The notes: a model not told the origin generated them from the letters alone. Numbered from the stretch's first letter, positions 24,487 through 31,615 are shown. The stretch: DNA of 44,691 nucleotides from Candidatus Kerfeldbacteria bacterium (GCA_016207275.1 JACQPY010000017.1:66479-111169), one strand, 5' to 3'. A program made the numbers and translations.

Positions 24487-24759
24487 ATGTACAAAAAATG
24501 GCACTGGTACGTCTACATTATCGAGTGTTTGGATGGAACCTATTACACTGGTCGAACGTGGGATGTAGCCGGTCGCTTTGAGCAGCACTTGTCTGGTTTG
24601 GGAGGAAGGTATACGGCCAAACATGGGGTCAAGCGGCTGGCGTATTTTGAAGAGCATGATAATTTTGAAACGGCCAGTTCACGAGAAAAGCAAATCAAAG
24701 ACTGGAGCCGAATGAAGAAACAAAAGCTCATTGAAGGGGAGTGGAAGTCTGATTGGTAG
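24487..24759 (+). CDS. GIY-YIG nuclease, UvrC-N/URI type
   Basis: 90 residues from ATG 24487. Single-domain GIY-YIG endonuclease: WYVYIIECLDGTYYTGRT contains the two core strands (YVY and YTG in place of GIY and YIG), followed by RFEQHLSGLGGRYTAKHGV, the LAYFEEHD strand with the EH pair, and ASSREKQIKDWSRMKK, which carries the conserved Glu for metal binding. This group is often annotated as a putative endonuclease without known role. The stop codon overlaps the start of a REP-like repeat, and three copies lie upstream. Confidence 0.88.
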   Translation: MYKKWHWYVYIIECLDGTYYTGRTWDVAGRFEQHLSGLGGRYTAKHGVKRLAYFEEHDNFETASSREKQIKDWSRMKKQKLIEGEWKSDW

Positions 24760-24797
24760 GTTCTCGACGCACTTCCTGCGGGAGTTTGCTCGAACAA
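24756..24797. repeat. REP-like repeat copy downstream of the GIY-YIG gene
   Basis: GTAGGTTCTCGACGC followed by a short ACTTCCTGCGGGAGTTT hairpin core and TTGCTCGAACAA. It starts within the last codon of the nuclease gene and matches the family upstream. The following 100 bases (24798-24898) hold nothing recognisable. Confidence 0.75.
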
Positions 24798-24898
24798 TAA
24801 ACTGCTTAAACCGAACTTGGTGCTAATGTGACCAGACTTAGTTCAACCGTGGCAGCCAGGCATATCGTCACCCGTTTCAAACTTAGCCGGTAGGCGTT

Positions 24899-24940
24899 AA
24901 AAAAAGTGCACCCCCGTGGGGCGGTTAGGCTACGGGGGTG
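24899..24940 (-). terminator. Intrinsic terminator, overlapping the end of the 24925 gene
   Basis: Read on the minus strand: CACCCCCGT, a 14-base loop, ACGGGGGTG and then a T-rich run ending in seven T residues. The stem is 9 bp. The loop contains the TAA stop codon of the 24925-25173 gene. Confidence 0.8.
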
Positions 24941-25173
24941 TTCGGGTCGAGCGGCGCAAACCACATGCCCGAGAGATGAGCTTCGCCGTGCGGCGTGGCG
25001 ATGACGACTTCCTGTTTGTGCCCGGCCGCGGCCGGAGCATCAGCCTTCCAGACACGAAGGACCTCGAACGGTCCTGGGCCAAAGCGTTTTTGGTAGTCGG
25101 CCACGATCGTGGCAAAGATCGGCCGGAGGTCAGTGCACCAGCGGACGAACTGTCCTTCAGCGAAACGAGCCAT
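24925..25173 (-). CDS. Small unknown cytoplasmic protein
   Basis: 82 residues, strongly supported by an AGGAGG Shine-Dalgarno sequence 6-8 bases before ATG 25173 and by a terminator at its end. No family recognised. The sequence suggests a small beta-barrel (QFVRWCTDLRPIFATIVADY, PFEVLRVWKADAPAAA, QEVVIATPHGEAHLSGMWFA). It probably forms an operon with the 25413 gene upstream, whose apparent second reading frame runs into this start codon. Confidence 0.7.
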   Translation of the reverse strand: MARFAEGQFVRWCTDLRPIFATIVADYQKRFGPGPFEVLRVWKADAPAAAGHKQEVVIATPHGEAHLSGMWFAPLDPNTPVA

Positions 25174-25203
25174 CGTCTTCCTCCTTAGCTGTAGGAGTCG
25201 AAT

Positions 25204-25413
25204 TCACGGTCTTGAGGAGCAAGCCCGAGAATTCAACTTCCTGACCTCGGCAATTGCGGATGGTAACGATCTGGGATGACCGACGCTGGCTAGCTCAGAC
25301 GGCTTGGTCGGTCGGACCGCCAGGACTGGGTGTGGTCCGGGGCCGTGAAAGGGGATGAAACCTTTGGCCTCGGGTCGCCAGTGCACTTGTGTCACGCCAG
25401 AGAAATCTTCCAT
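25204..25413 (-). CDS. Small unknown protein, probably frameshifted
   Basis: The start is ATG 25413 with GGAGGAAACC in front; the longer track ORF begins far upstream. As read it has 69 residues (EDFSGVTQVHWRPEAKGFIP, FHGPGPHPVLAVRPTKPS), ending with an unconvincing SLPSAIAEVRKLNSRACSS tail. A -1 shift near ELASV (around 25283) would instead give SSQIVTIRNCRGQEVEFSGL and LLKTVNSTPTAKEEDDGSF, a more protein-like sequence. Its stop then overlaps ATG 25173, as expected for a coupled operon. I infer one missing base, either a mutation or an assembly error. Function unknown. Confidence 0.6.
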   Translation of the reverse strand: MEDFSGVTQVHWRPEAKGFIPFHGPGPHPVLAVRPTKPSELASVGHPRSLPSAIAEVRKLNSRACSSRP

Positions 25414-25462
25414 GGTTTCCTCCAAAATGAACAAGGGTTGGCGTTTGGTTTGGTGGACAATA

Positions 25463-25504
25463 GTATGGTCGGGCATCAAAAGCGTGTCAAGAGTATGGTA
25501 TACT
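25463..25504. promoter_or_regulatory. Divergent promoters between the 25413 (-) and 25530 (+) genes
   Basis: Minus strand: TTGACA, 17-base spacer, CATACT, driving the 25413 gene. Plus strand: TGGTATACT at 25496-25504, upstream of the AAAGGAG Shine-Dalgarno of the 25530 gene. The two overlap back to back, so transcription could be mutually exclusive. Confidence 0.55.
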
Positions 25505-25529
25505 AAGATCATTATCGAAAGGAGTATCT

Positions 25530-25679
25530 ATGGGGAAAAAGGCAAAGTCTGAAGCGCCAAAGAAAAAGAAGCATCATCGCTTCAAGAAGCTCGTGAAGCT
25601 GGCGGTGCTGGCTGGGGCGGCGTACAGTGCGAAGAAGATCTGGGACCAGCAACGCGGGCGGAAGAAGTCACCGAAGTAG
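25530..25679 (+). CDS. Tiny lysine-rich protein with a short hydrophobic helix
   Basis: 49 residues, too short for the ORF track. ATG 25530 follows AAAGGAG at good distance. Lys-rich N-terminus (KKAKSEAPKKKKHHRFKK), a short hydrophobic stretch (LVKLAVLAGAAYSAKKIW) and a basic C-terminus (RGRKKSPK). It may lie along the membrane or bind nucleic acid. First gene of a four-gene operon (1-base gap, then two ATGA overlaps). Confidence 0.65.
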   Translation: MGKKAKSEAPKKKKHHRFKKLVKLAVLAGAAYSAKKIWDQQRGRKKSPK

Positions 25680-25680
25680 C

Positions 25681-25875
25681 GTGGAGCCTCCCGAAGGTAC
25701 AGAACGGGCGACCTGGAGGCGAGTCGCAGTCGGGTTCGTGCTTTTCCTCTACCTTGGATTCGCGACCTGGACTTTCTTCCTGAGTGGCGACGTCGTTTCG
25801 GCCCTCGCGCTTTTCCTTCCCGTTTCCGTCCTCCTCTGGCTCATCCTCAGGGTTGTGAAGAGACGACACCCATGA
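25681..25875 (+). CDS. Small two-helix membrane protein
   Basis: 64 residues from GTG 25681, one base after the previous stop; the longer track start overlaps the preceding gene. Two hydrophobic segments (VAVGFVLFLYLGFATWTFFL and ALALFLPVSVLLWLILRV) follow an acidic N-terminus, and a basic RVVKRRHP end predicts an inside C-terminus. Unknown family. ATGA overlap with the next gene. Confidence 0.6.
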   Translation: MEPPEGTERATWRRVAVGFVLFLYLGFATWTFFLSGDVVSALALFLPVSVLLWLILRVVKRRHP

Positions 25876-26144
25876 CGAAAGACCCGAAGAACGAACTGGC
25901 GCCGTACACAGAGATTCTTGCCGTTGCCCGTCAGAGGAGATTTCGCGAGTGGGAACCGAAGCTGCGGTTGCTGGCTGAGCAGTTTAACCGCGGCCGGCTG
26001 CAGCTGCCGCCTGATCCAGTGCTGCGCGCCTCGCTCTTGGCCATGCAGGAACGTAACGGCGTGATCGATATGTCGACCGTTGATACAAATTGCCGGATGC
26101 TGGCGCAGGCCGTGTGGGATGCGCAGGACAAAGGAAACCGATGA
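25872..26144 (+). CDS. Small hypothetical soluble protein
   Basis: 90 residues, ATGA overlaps at both ends. Predicted mostly helical (PYTEILAVARQRRFREWEPK, LRLLAEQFNRGRLQLP, LAMQERNGVIDMSTVDTN). No signal, membrane segment or known motif. The position between a membrane protein and an anchored CopC-fold protein suggests a shared, unknown envelope-related function. Confidence 0.65.
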   Translation: MTKDPKNELAPYTEILAVARQRRFREWEPKLRLLAEQFNRGRLQLPPDPVLRASLLAMQERNGVIDMSTVDTNCRMLAQAVWDAQDKGNR

Positions 26145-26614
26145 GTCGTGAGTTTCGATCAGGGTTGCTGTTCGCTGGCATCGCGGTCGGGTTGGTGGTT
26201 GTTGTCATCATCACCTCGCGACAGCTTAAACCGTCGACCGAGCAAACCACCTCGGTCGAGGTCAACCCGACGGCCAACACAATCGGCCTGGTCACTAATT
26301 TCGTCGAAGTTCGAACGTCAACCTTTGTCGAGTCAGTGCCGAATAACAACGCCCTGCTCGCGGTGGCGCCGAACACGGTGCGGGTAATGTTTTCCGAAAC
26401 GTTGGGGACCGGGTCGAGCCTGACGGTGATCAATGGTCAGGGCCAGTACCTTCAGCTTGGCCGGCCGACTTTTTCCGATGACCGGCGGATCATGACCGTG
26501 CTGCTGGCTAAGCACGCCAGCGGACCATTGACTGTTTCGTATCGGGCCTGCTCACTCGACGGAATCTGCAGCGACGGCCGGTTCGGCTTTGTGGTTCGGC
26601 CGGTTACACCGTAG
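26141..26614 (+). CDS. Membrane-anchored CopC-like Ig-fold protein without copper histidines
   Basis: 157 residues from ATG 26141 (ATGA overlap). An N-terminal helix (GLLFAGIAVGLVVVVIIT) anchors it with the rest outside. Residues ~60-155 resemble the CopC fold: SVPNNNALLAVAPNTVRVMF, SETLG..SSLTVINGQGQ, SDDRRIMTVLLAK and the terminal SLDGICSDGRFGFVV. In true CopC, Cu(II) is bound by an N-terminal His and a DGH motif. Here the His is absent (DGI), and two cysteines (CSLDGIC) flank that loop. I infer an extracellular CopC-fold domain with another ligand or a structural role. Confidence 0.7.
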   Translation: MSREFRSGLLFAGIAVGLVVVVIITSRQLKPSTEQTTSVEVNPTANTIGLVTNFVEVRTSTFVESVPNNNALLAVAPNTVRVMFSETLGTGSSLTVINGQGQYLQLGRPTFSDDRRIMTVLLAKHASGPLTVSYRACSLDGICSDGRFGFVVRPVTP

Positions 26615-26733
26615 CTTAGTTAGGTCAGCCGTCTTAACTGTATTAAAATTGTTTGGGCCGAAGCGTCGACTTCATGTCGCGCTGAGGCGTTCACGAGACA
26701 ACCGTCGGCTGACAGTTGGAGCAAACGTAAGAA

Positions 26734-26783
26734 AACGAGCGCCAGTTGTTGCTTGCCGCGGGAAGGGTAGCGGGGCGCTCGTT
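26734..26783 (-). terminator. Probable terminator of the 26796 gene
   Basis: On the minus strand, AACGAGCGCC and GGCGCTCGTT form a perfect 10-bp stem around a 30-base loop, followed by TTTC-TT. The loop is large, so confidence is moderate. The rest of 26615-26733 holds no visible feature. Confidence 0.55.
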
Positions 26784-26795
26784 CGTGTCGTTTGC

Positions 26796-27089
26796 TTATT
26801 GCCCGGTCTCATCGGCCCGGTCCTCCGTGACGTTGGGGGTTCGAACGCATGACGTCGGAATCAGGATGTGTTGGTCACCGGAAATTCCGACCACAGCCAG
26901 TGCTCCACTTGGCGGGCGACCGCGAAGCAGAAGCAAACGAATGGTGCCTGAGGTTGCGGAGATGCCGCGGTACTGGAAGGTGACAGTGTCGCCGCCCTTG
27001 AATCCATTGAGGCATTCAACGAACGTAACACCTTCTTCCCGAAAGCGTATCGCATACATCTTGCGCAATTGCTCCTCGGAAAAGAGCAT
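26796..27089 (-). CDS. Small unknown protein with strong RBS
   Basis: 97 residues from ATG 27089, chosen because AAAGGAGGTG directly precedes it; the track start 25 codons upstream lacks this. Sequence: helix (SEEQLRKMYAIRFREEGVTF), then beta-rich segments (TVTFQYRGISATSGTIRLLL, GALAVVGISGDQHILIPTS). No family recognised. A TTGACA-N17-TACGAA promoter and a downstream terminator make it a single-gene unit. Confidence 0.7.
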   Translation of the reverse strand: MLFSEEQLRKMYAIRFREEGVTFVECLNGFKGGDTVTFQYRGISATSGTIRLLLLRGRPPSGALAVVGISGDQHILIPTSCVRTPNVTEDRADETGQ

Positions 27090-27134
27090 TTCCCTCACCT
27101 CCTTTCTCAACAGAATTGCGCGGCGAGGTACCTG

Positions 27135-27177
27135 ATTCGTACCGCGGCCAGGTTTCTTTGTCAAGTCGTGGTATACT
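27135..27177. promoter_or_regulatory. Divergent promoters between 27089 (-) and 27214 (+)
   Basis: Minus: TTGACA (27163-27158), 17-base spacer, TACGAA, driving the 27089 gene. Plus: TGGTATACT (27169-27177), driving the DUF3467 operon with a leader of about 30 bases. Confidence 0.6.
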
Positions 27178-27213
27178 GGGAGTGTCGACTGTTAACAATC
27201 TGACAAAAAATCT

Positions 27214-27519
27214 ATGGCCAATGGTCAACCATCGCAACAAATCAATATTCAATCAGATCCCGCCACCCTGCGCGGCGTCTACGCCAACATGATGTTTGTG
27301 GTGCACACGCCCGAAGAGTTCGTCATGGATTTCATGAATATCGTGCCGGCCCAGCAGCAAGGTCACCACGTTGCCCGGATCGTCACCAGCCCCGGACACT
27401 TAAAAAGAATCATCGCCGCTCTGGCCGAGAATTTGAAGCGGTACGAAGCGCAGCATGGTCCGGTCAAGGCGGCCAGTGAACCGCCCGGCGCCAAAGAGAT
27501 TGGTTTTCGAGCGGGGTAA
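27214..27519 (+). CDS. DUF3467 family protein
   Basis: 101 residues. Matches the DUF3467 pattern: INIQSDPATLRGVYANMMFV, HTPEEFVMDFMNIVP and HVARIVTSPGHLKRIIAALA, followed by LAENLKRYEAQHGPV. The family is widespread in bacteria and has no established biochemical role; it is small, soluble and has a two-layer alpha/beta pattern. Its stop overlaps the next start (TAATG), linking it to a large membrane protein gene. Confidence 0.85.
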   Translation: MANGQPSQQINIQSDPATLRGVYANMMFVVHTPEEFVMDFMNIVPAQQQGHHVARIVTSPGHLKRIIAALAENLKRYEAQHGPVKAASEPPGAKEIGFRAG

Positions 27520-28610
27520 TGGCACCGGCGCATCGTTCACCCTGGACGTGGTTAGTGCTGGCCCTACCGGTCGTGGCGGCATTGCTCTTCCACCTCGGTC
27601 TGGCTACCATCGTGGTCCAGGGGATTCAGGAGCGGTGGTGGTTGATGGCACTGCTGGTTCTTGGTTTTTCGATCACGCTGGCCTGGTCAGCCGTGGCTAG
27701 CACGTTGGTGGTTGATCGTTGGGTACCGTGGGCCGTCGGCGGAGCAGTGGCCGCGACCAGCCTGGTCGTCGGTTTTAATCCACCAACGCTCCTGGCGCTG
27801 TTGATCGAGTTTATTGCTATCGGCACGTTTGCCCGTAACGCACGAATCGAGGCTTTGAACCGCTTGAAGTTTTCCGTCTGGAAAGCTATGTCCTTCGGTA
27901 TCACCACATCGATCACGCTGCTCCTGTTGGCCGTATCCGCCTTTTCCTACCATGGTTTTACGCGACCCGGCGCCGACGAGCGACTGAAGGGCGCCTTGAT
28001 CGACGCGGCGGTGACGGCGCTCAACCCGGTACTGCCGAAGGTTGTGTCGAACTACCGGCCCGACGCCACGGTTGATGAACTCATTCGGTCCACGCTGCCC
28101 AGCGGCCAATCGATCCTGGAGACGGCGCAGCAAAATGCCGGCGAACTGTCCCGGCCAGCGGTTGAACAGGCACTGCAGAATCGGGGAATCGACCCGCGTT
28201 TGGTTGACCTCAACCGCTTTGTCGCCCAGAGCCAAGCTAGCCAAGAGGAGCTGGCGCGACAGATTGACGCCCAGGTCCAAAAGCTGAGCGATGAGTTGGT
28301 GGTGACGACCCGGACCGAGCTATCGAAGGCTTTGGGCGTTGAACTGCGCGCTGATCAGCGAGGTGATGAAGCGATTCGGGCCGCCCTGACTGTTCGCTAC
28401 GACCACGCCCTGGCGCCAATGGCCTCATTGCTACCGTTCATCTTTGCCGGCTCACTGTTTTTTACCTTGGTTATCTTCACACCCGTATACCTGTACCTAA
28501 CCTGGTTTCTAGGCGCGGCGCTGTTTTGGATCTTGCGGGCCTTCCACCTGGTTCTGCCAGAAGAACACCAGGCCACCGTTCAGACGTTCCACCTGCGCGG
28601 CGAGCGTTAG
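27519..28610 (+). CDS. Multi-span membrane protein with central coiled-coil/periplasmic-like domain
   Basis: 363 residues. About five hydrophobic segments in the first 150 residues (WTWLVLALPVVAALLFHLGL, WWLMALLVLGFSITLAW, LLALLIEFIAIGTF, ITTSITLLLLAVSAFSY), then a ~160-residue hydrophilic, Gln-rich region (LVDLNRFVAQSQASQEELAR, QIDAQVQKLSDELVVTTR), and two further membrane helices (MASLLPFIFAGSLFFTLVIF, PVYLYLTWFLGAALFWIL). No family recognised. Its stop codon TAG lies within the CIRCE of dnaJ. Confidence 0.8.
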   Translation: MAPAHRSPWTWLVLALPVVAALLFHLGLATIVVQGIQERWWLMALLVLGFSITLAWSAVASTLVVDRWVPWAVGGAVAATSLVVGFNPPTLLALLIEFIAIGTFARNARIEALNRLKFSVWKAMSFGITTSITLLLLAVSAFSYHGFTRPGADERLKGALIDAAVTALNPVLPKVVSNYRPDATVDELIRSTLPSGQSILETAQQNAGELSRPAVEQALQNRGIDPRLVDLNRFVAQSQASQEELARQIDAQVQKLSDELVVTTRTELSKALGVELRADQRGDEAIRAALTVRYDHALAPMASLLPFIFAGSLFFTLVIFTPVYLYLTWFLGAALFWILRAFHLVLPEEHQATVQTFHLRGER

Positions 28611-28633
28611 CACTCTTGACTTTAGAGTGCTAA
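28607..28633. promoter_or_regulatory. Perfect CIRCE operator upstream of dnaJ, with overlapping promoter
   Basis: TTAGCACTC-TTGACTTTA-GAGTGCTAA, an exact match to consensus. A promoter overlaps it: TTGACT (28616-28621), an 18-base spacer and TAGGCT (28640-28645), so HrcA binding would cover the -35 box. It overlaps the stop codon of the upstream gene. Confidence 0.93.
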
Positions 28634-28658
28634 TCGCGCTAGGCTGAGCAGGCGACCT

Positions 28659-29729
28659 ATGGCCAAGGACTACTACCAGATTTTAGGCGTGGCGCGCGAT
28701 GCCAGCGACGATGACATCAAACGGGCCTTTCGAAAGTTGGCGCACCAGCACCACCCGGACAAGGCCGGCGGCGACGCTGACCGCTTCAAGGAAGTCAACG
28801 AAGCCTACCAAGTCCTGAGCGATCCGGCCAAGCGCCAGCAGTACGATCGTTTTGGCACAGTCGGCGGCCCGGGCGGCGGCGGTTGGGACCAGGCTGCGCG
28901 AGCCGGCGGTTTTGACTTTCGGACCGCCGGTTTTGAGGTTGGCGATTTAGGCGACATCTTCGGCGACTTCTTTGGTTTCGGGCGAAACCGGTCGCGCCAG
29001 GCGGCTGGCGGCCGCGACGCTGAAGTGGCGCTGTCGATTGACTTTCGCGACGCCGTGTTCGGCGCCGAGAAAGTACTCGAAGTTAGTGGTGAGGCGCAGT
29101 GCCCTCGCTGCCACGGCCGGGGGGCTGAACCTGGTTCGCCCGTGGAGACCTGTGCAACCTGCCGCGGGGCCGGGGTAGTCGAACAGGTACAGCAGACTAT
29201 CTTGGGAGCGATTCGTACTGAGCAAACCTGCCCGACCTGCGGCGGCGGTGGCGAGCAAGCCAAAACTAAATGCAAACGTTGCCGCGGCACTGGCGCGGTC
29301 CGCGGCAAACGAACGCTGAAGGTAGCCATTCCGGCGGGCATTGAAAACGGTCAGAGCATCCGACTGCGTGGGCAAGGCGAACCAGGCAGTCGCGGCGGCG
29401 TCCCCGGCGATTTGTACGTCCGCATTCACGTCCGGCCGGACCCGATGTTCCGTCGTGATCACGACGATATTTTGACCCGTCGAACTATTACCATTTCGCA
29501 GGCGACACTCGGCGCGACGGTGCCGGTCGAGACGCTCGAGGGCGAAGTTGAGCTTACGATTCCAAACGGCACCCAGCCGGGCACGCTGTTCCGGTTACGC
29601 GGCAAAGGCGTGCCGCATCTCGACGGTCGCGGTCGGGGCGACCAGCTGGTTGAAGTGGTGGTCAGCATCCCAGCCAAGCTGACCCGCGAGCAGCGGAAGC
29701 TTCTCGAGCAGTTGGCTGAAACGGGGTAG
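28659..29729 (+). CDS. dnaJ: Chaperone DnaJ (Hsp40)
   Basis: 356 residues. Stimulates DnaK ATPase and delivers substrates. J domain 1-68 with YQILGVARDASDDDIKRAFR and the essential HPD in HQHHPDKAGG; Gly/Phe-rich linker (VGGPGGGGWDQAARAGGFDF); zinc domain with four CxxCxGxG repeats (CPRCHGRG, CATCRGAG, CPTCGGGG, CKRCRGTG); and the C-terminal substrate domains ending with VEVVVSIPAKLTREQRKLLE. It has its own perfect CIRCE and stands apart from dnaK, so HrcA couples the two loci. Confidence 0.96.
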   Translation: MAKDYYQILGVARDASDDDIKRAFRKLAHQHHPDKAGGDADRFKEVNEAYQVLSDPAKRQQYDRFGTVGGPGGGGWDQAARAGGFDFRTAGFEVGDLGDIFGDFFGFGRNRSRQAAGGRDAEVALSIDFRDAVFGAEKVLEVSGEAQCPRCHGRGAEPGSPVETCATCRGAGVVEQVQQTILGAIRTEQTCPTCGGGGEQAKTKCKRCRGTGAVRGKRTLKVAIPAGIENGQSIRLRGQGEPGSRGGVPGDLYVRIHVRPDPMFRRDHDDILTRRTITISQATLGATVPVETLEGEVELTIPNGTQPGTLFRLRGKGVPHLDGRGRGDQLVEVVVSIPAKLTREQRKLLEQLAETG

Positions 29730-29761
29730 CACGTTGCGATTCACGCTGATAGGGTTTGAGG

Positions 29762-29790
29762 TTGCGCTGAGCGCAATTTTGTGATACACT
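29762..29790 (+). promoter_or_regulatory. dnaJ terminator overlapping the promoter of the next gene
   Basis: TTGCGC-TGA-GCGCAA followed by TTTT forms a short terminator (29762-29780). The same TTGCGC serves as a -35 box 17 bases before TACACT (29785-29790, preceded by TGA), which would drive the 29835 gene. The two uses of the sequence are compatible because one works in RNA and one in DNA. Confidence 0.55.
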
Positions 29791-29834
29791 AAAGATAGTC
29801 GGAGTTATGCACACCTCCTAAAAGACGAAACAAA

Positions 29835-30419
29835 ATGCCGCTGCTTGCGCTCGACATCACCAATACACCATCAGCAGCGCAAAGTTTTGTGGCGAACGTG
29901 AACTGGGCCCAGCCGTCATGGGATCTGTTTATTGTGTTGTTCTTTATCATTGCCGGCTTTTTGTACGGCTTGAGCCTGGGACGCGATCGCGTCATCGTCA
30001 TTCTGGTGGCGATCTACATGGCCTTGGCCGTAGTCAACACGGCCCCCTATATCGGCAACTTCCAGGCTGACGTTGGCGTGGCCGACGTTTTTGTTTTCCG
30101 TATCTCCGCTTTCGTGGCTGTCTTCATTGCGCTGTTTTTACTGTTGGCTCGGTCGGCTTTACTGCAAACCATTGCCAGCGCCGACGAAAAAGGCTCATGG
30201 TGGCAGGTGATGCTGTTCAGTTTTTTACACGTCGGCCTGCTGATCTCGATCGTTCTGTCGTTTCTGCCGCCGACCGCGACCGATAAGCTGGCCCCGCTGA
30301 CCCGAAGCATCTTCGTCAGCGAGTCCGGTCGTTTCCTGTGGATCATCGGTCCGATCGTGGCCATGGTTTTGATCAAGGGCGGGGCGGCCAATAAGAAAAG
30401 GTTTAAGTACGACATTTGA
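29835..30419 (+). CDS. Integral membrane protein of unknown function
   Basis: 194 residues, starting at ATG 29835. Four to five membrane helices: LFIVLFFIIAGFLYGLSL, VIVILVAIYMALAVVNT, ISAFVAVFIALFLLLARSA, VMLFSFLHVGLLISIVLSFL and FLWIIGPIVAMVLIKG. The topology is faintly similar to CvpA/colicin V production proteins but no diagnostic motif is visible. The leader contains a tiny ATG-CAC-ACC-TCC-TAA ORF with its own GGAG, probably chance. Confidence 0.75.
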   Translation: MPLLALDITNTPSAAQSFVANVNWAQPSWDLFIVLFFIIAGFLYGLSLGRDRVIVILVAIYMALAVVNTAPYIGNFQADVGVADVFVFRISAFVAVFIALFLLLARSALLQTIASADEKGSWWQVMLFSFLHVGLLISIVLSFLPPTATDKLAPLTRSIFVSESGRFLWIIGPIVAMVLIKGGAANKKRFKYDI

Positions 30420-30481
30420 CGCGGTGTAACGTTCCTGGCCTGGCCGCGGTATAGCATAATCAGGTCTCGAGCAAGCCTGGA

Positions 30482-30487
30482 TATACT
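30482..30487 (+). promoter_or_regulatory. Candidate -10 box for the DUF5666 gene
   Basis: TATACT 22 bases before ATG 30510; no good -35 box. A CATAAT at about 30455 is an alternative. Confidence 0.35.
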
Positions 30488-30509
30488 AATCAGTAACTAA
30501 TTGCGAGGT

Positions 30510-31592
30510 ATGAAAAAACTACTCGTGCGTTCAGTTGGAGGGACGATAGCGGCCGCGGTGATGGTCCTGGCCCTGCCGTGGGCAGTCCACGCCGCCACCG
30601 TTGAAGGATCGCTGGTGGCGATGAGCGGCACCAGCCTGCCAGCGGTTTTGACCGTCCAGTCGGGCGCGACGACCTATGCCGTCAACGTTACCGTCGATAC
30701 CAAGCTGGTCAGAAAGTTCGGTGGCCCGTCGAGCCTTGAAGAATTCGCCGTCGGCGATCTACTGAGCATTGAGGGGACCGTCACCGGCACGACCATCGAC
30801 GCGACCAAGATCAAAAACCTGTCGATTCAGCGCAAGAGCTCGCTGTTCTGGGGAAAGATTCTCAGCATCGATGCGACCGCTAAATCGTTCATGCTCGATC
30901 CCAGCAAGCCAAAGAAAAATCTGCCAGATCAAACAGTTTTAACCAATAGTAAGACCAAGGTTTTCCAGGGCAACCGGGCGGGGGACTTCGACGATCTCGC
31001 CGTCGGCATGACCGTTAAGGTCATTGGGGTGTGGCGAAAGTCGCAGAACCAACTGACCGCCGATCGAATTTTGATTAAGCTGACCGAGCTCAACGGCACG
31101 GTCACTGCGGTCGATTGCACGGCTAACACCCTGATGGTCAAGACGAAGAAGGGCAAGCAGGAGACCTCCTGGACCGTTAACCTGACCAGCGACACGGTTA
31201 TCCGGGATAAGAATCTCAATCAGATCGCCTGTGGCGACGTCAGGGTTGACCACCGAGTCCACGTCCGAGGGCTGCGAACTGACGCAACCAGCCTGAATGC
31301 CTTGCAGATCTGGGATCGCGGCGCCAAGAAAACGCAGAACACCTGGAACGGCGAGATTACTTCGATCGACAGCACCAACAAAACCTTTGAATTGAAAGTC
31401 AAGGGTAAGAAGAACTCGACGACCAGCTACACCGTCATGACGACCGTTGAGACCATCATCGTCAATGACAACGGTACGGTCGTTGCCTTCACCGATTTGG
31501 TGGTTGGTCACGATGTTCAGGTTAGGGGTACGTCAATCGGCACGAACGTGACCGCCAACCTGATTCTCGATAAAGATCTCCCGGCCAGCTAA
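30510..31592 (+). CDS. Secreted DUF5666 multi-repeat protein
   Basis: 360 residues from ATG 30510; TTG 30501 would add three residues. Signal peptide (KKLLVRSVGG, hydrophobic core, cleavage near VHAATV). Then four or five copies of a ~70-residue OB-like beta module of the DUF5666 type: VEGSLVAMSGTSLPAVLTVQ, LEEFAVGDLLSIEGTVTGTT, LTADRILIKLTELNGTVTAV, WNGEITSIDSTNKTFELKVK and AFTDLVVGHDVQVRGTSIGT. No anchor or catalytic motif. Probably an extracytoplasmic binding or structural protein; its terminator follows directly, so it is monocistronic. Confidence 0.82.
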   Translation: MKKLLVRSVGGTIAAAVMVLALPWAVHAATVEGSLVAMSGTSLPAVLTVQSGATTYAVNVTVDTKLVRKFGGPSSLEEFAVGDLLSIEGTVTGTTIDATKIKNLSIQRKSSLFWGKILSIDATAKSFMLDPSKPKKNLPDQTVLTNSKTKVFQGNRAGDFDDLAVGMTVKVIGVWRKSQNQLTADRILIKLTELNGTVTAVDCTANTLMVKTKKGKQETSWTVNLTSDTVIRDKNLNQIACGDVRVDHRVHVRGLRTDATSLNALQIWDRGAKKTQNTWNGEITSIDSTNKTFELKVKGKKNSTTSYTVMTTVETIIVNDNGTVVAFTDLVVGHDVQVRGTSIGTNVTANLILDKDLPAS

Positions 31593-31615
31593 CGTCTAGC
31601 GAGCACGATCGGCGC

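Noticed and set aside
26589-27135. Plus-strand ORFs at 26589 and 26746
   Set aside because: They are antisense to the 26796 gene, which has a strong RBS, promoter and terminator.
29800-29825. Four-codon leader ORF with its own GGAG before the 29835 membrane protein
   Set aside because: Too short to distinguish from chance, and the possible GGAG/CTCC hairpin is only 4 bp.
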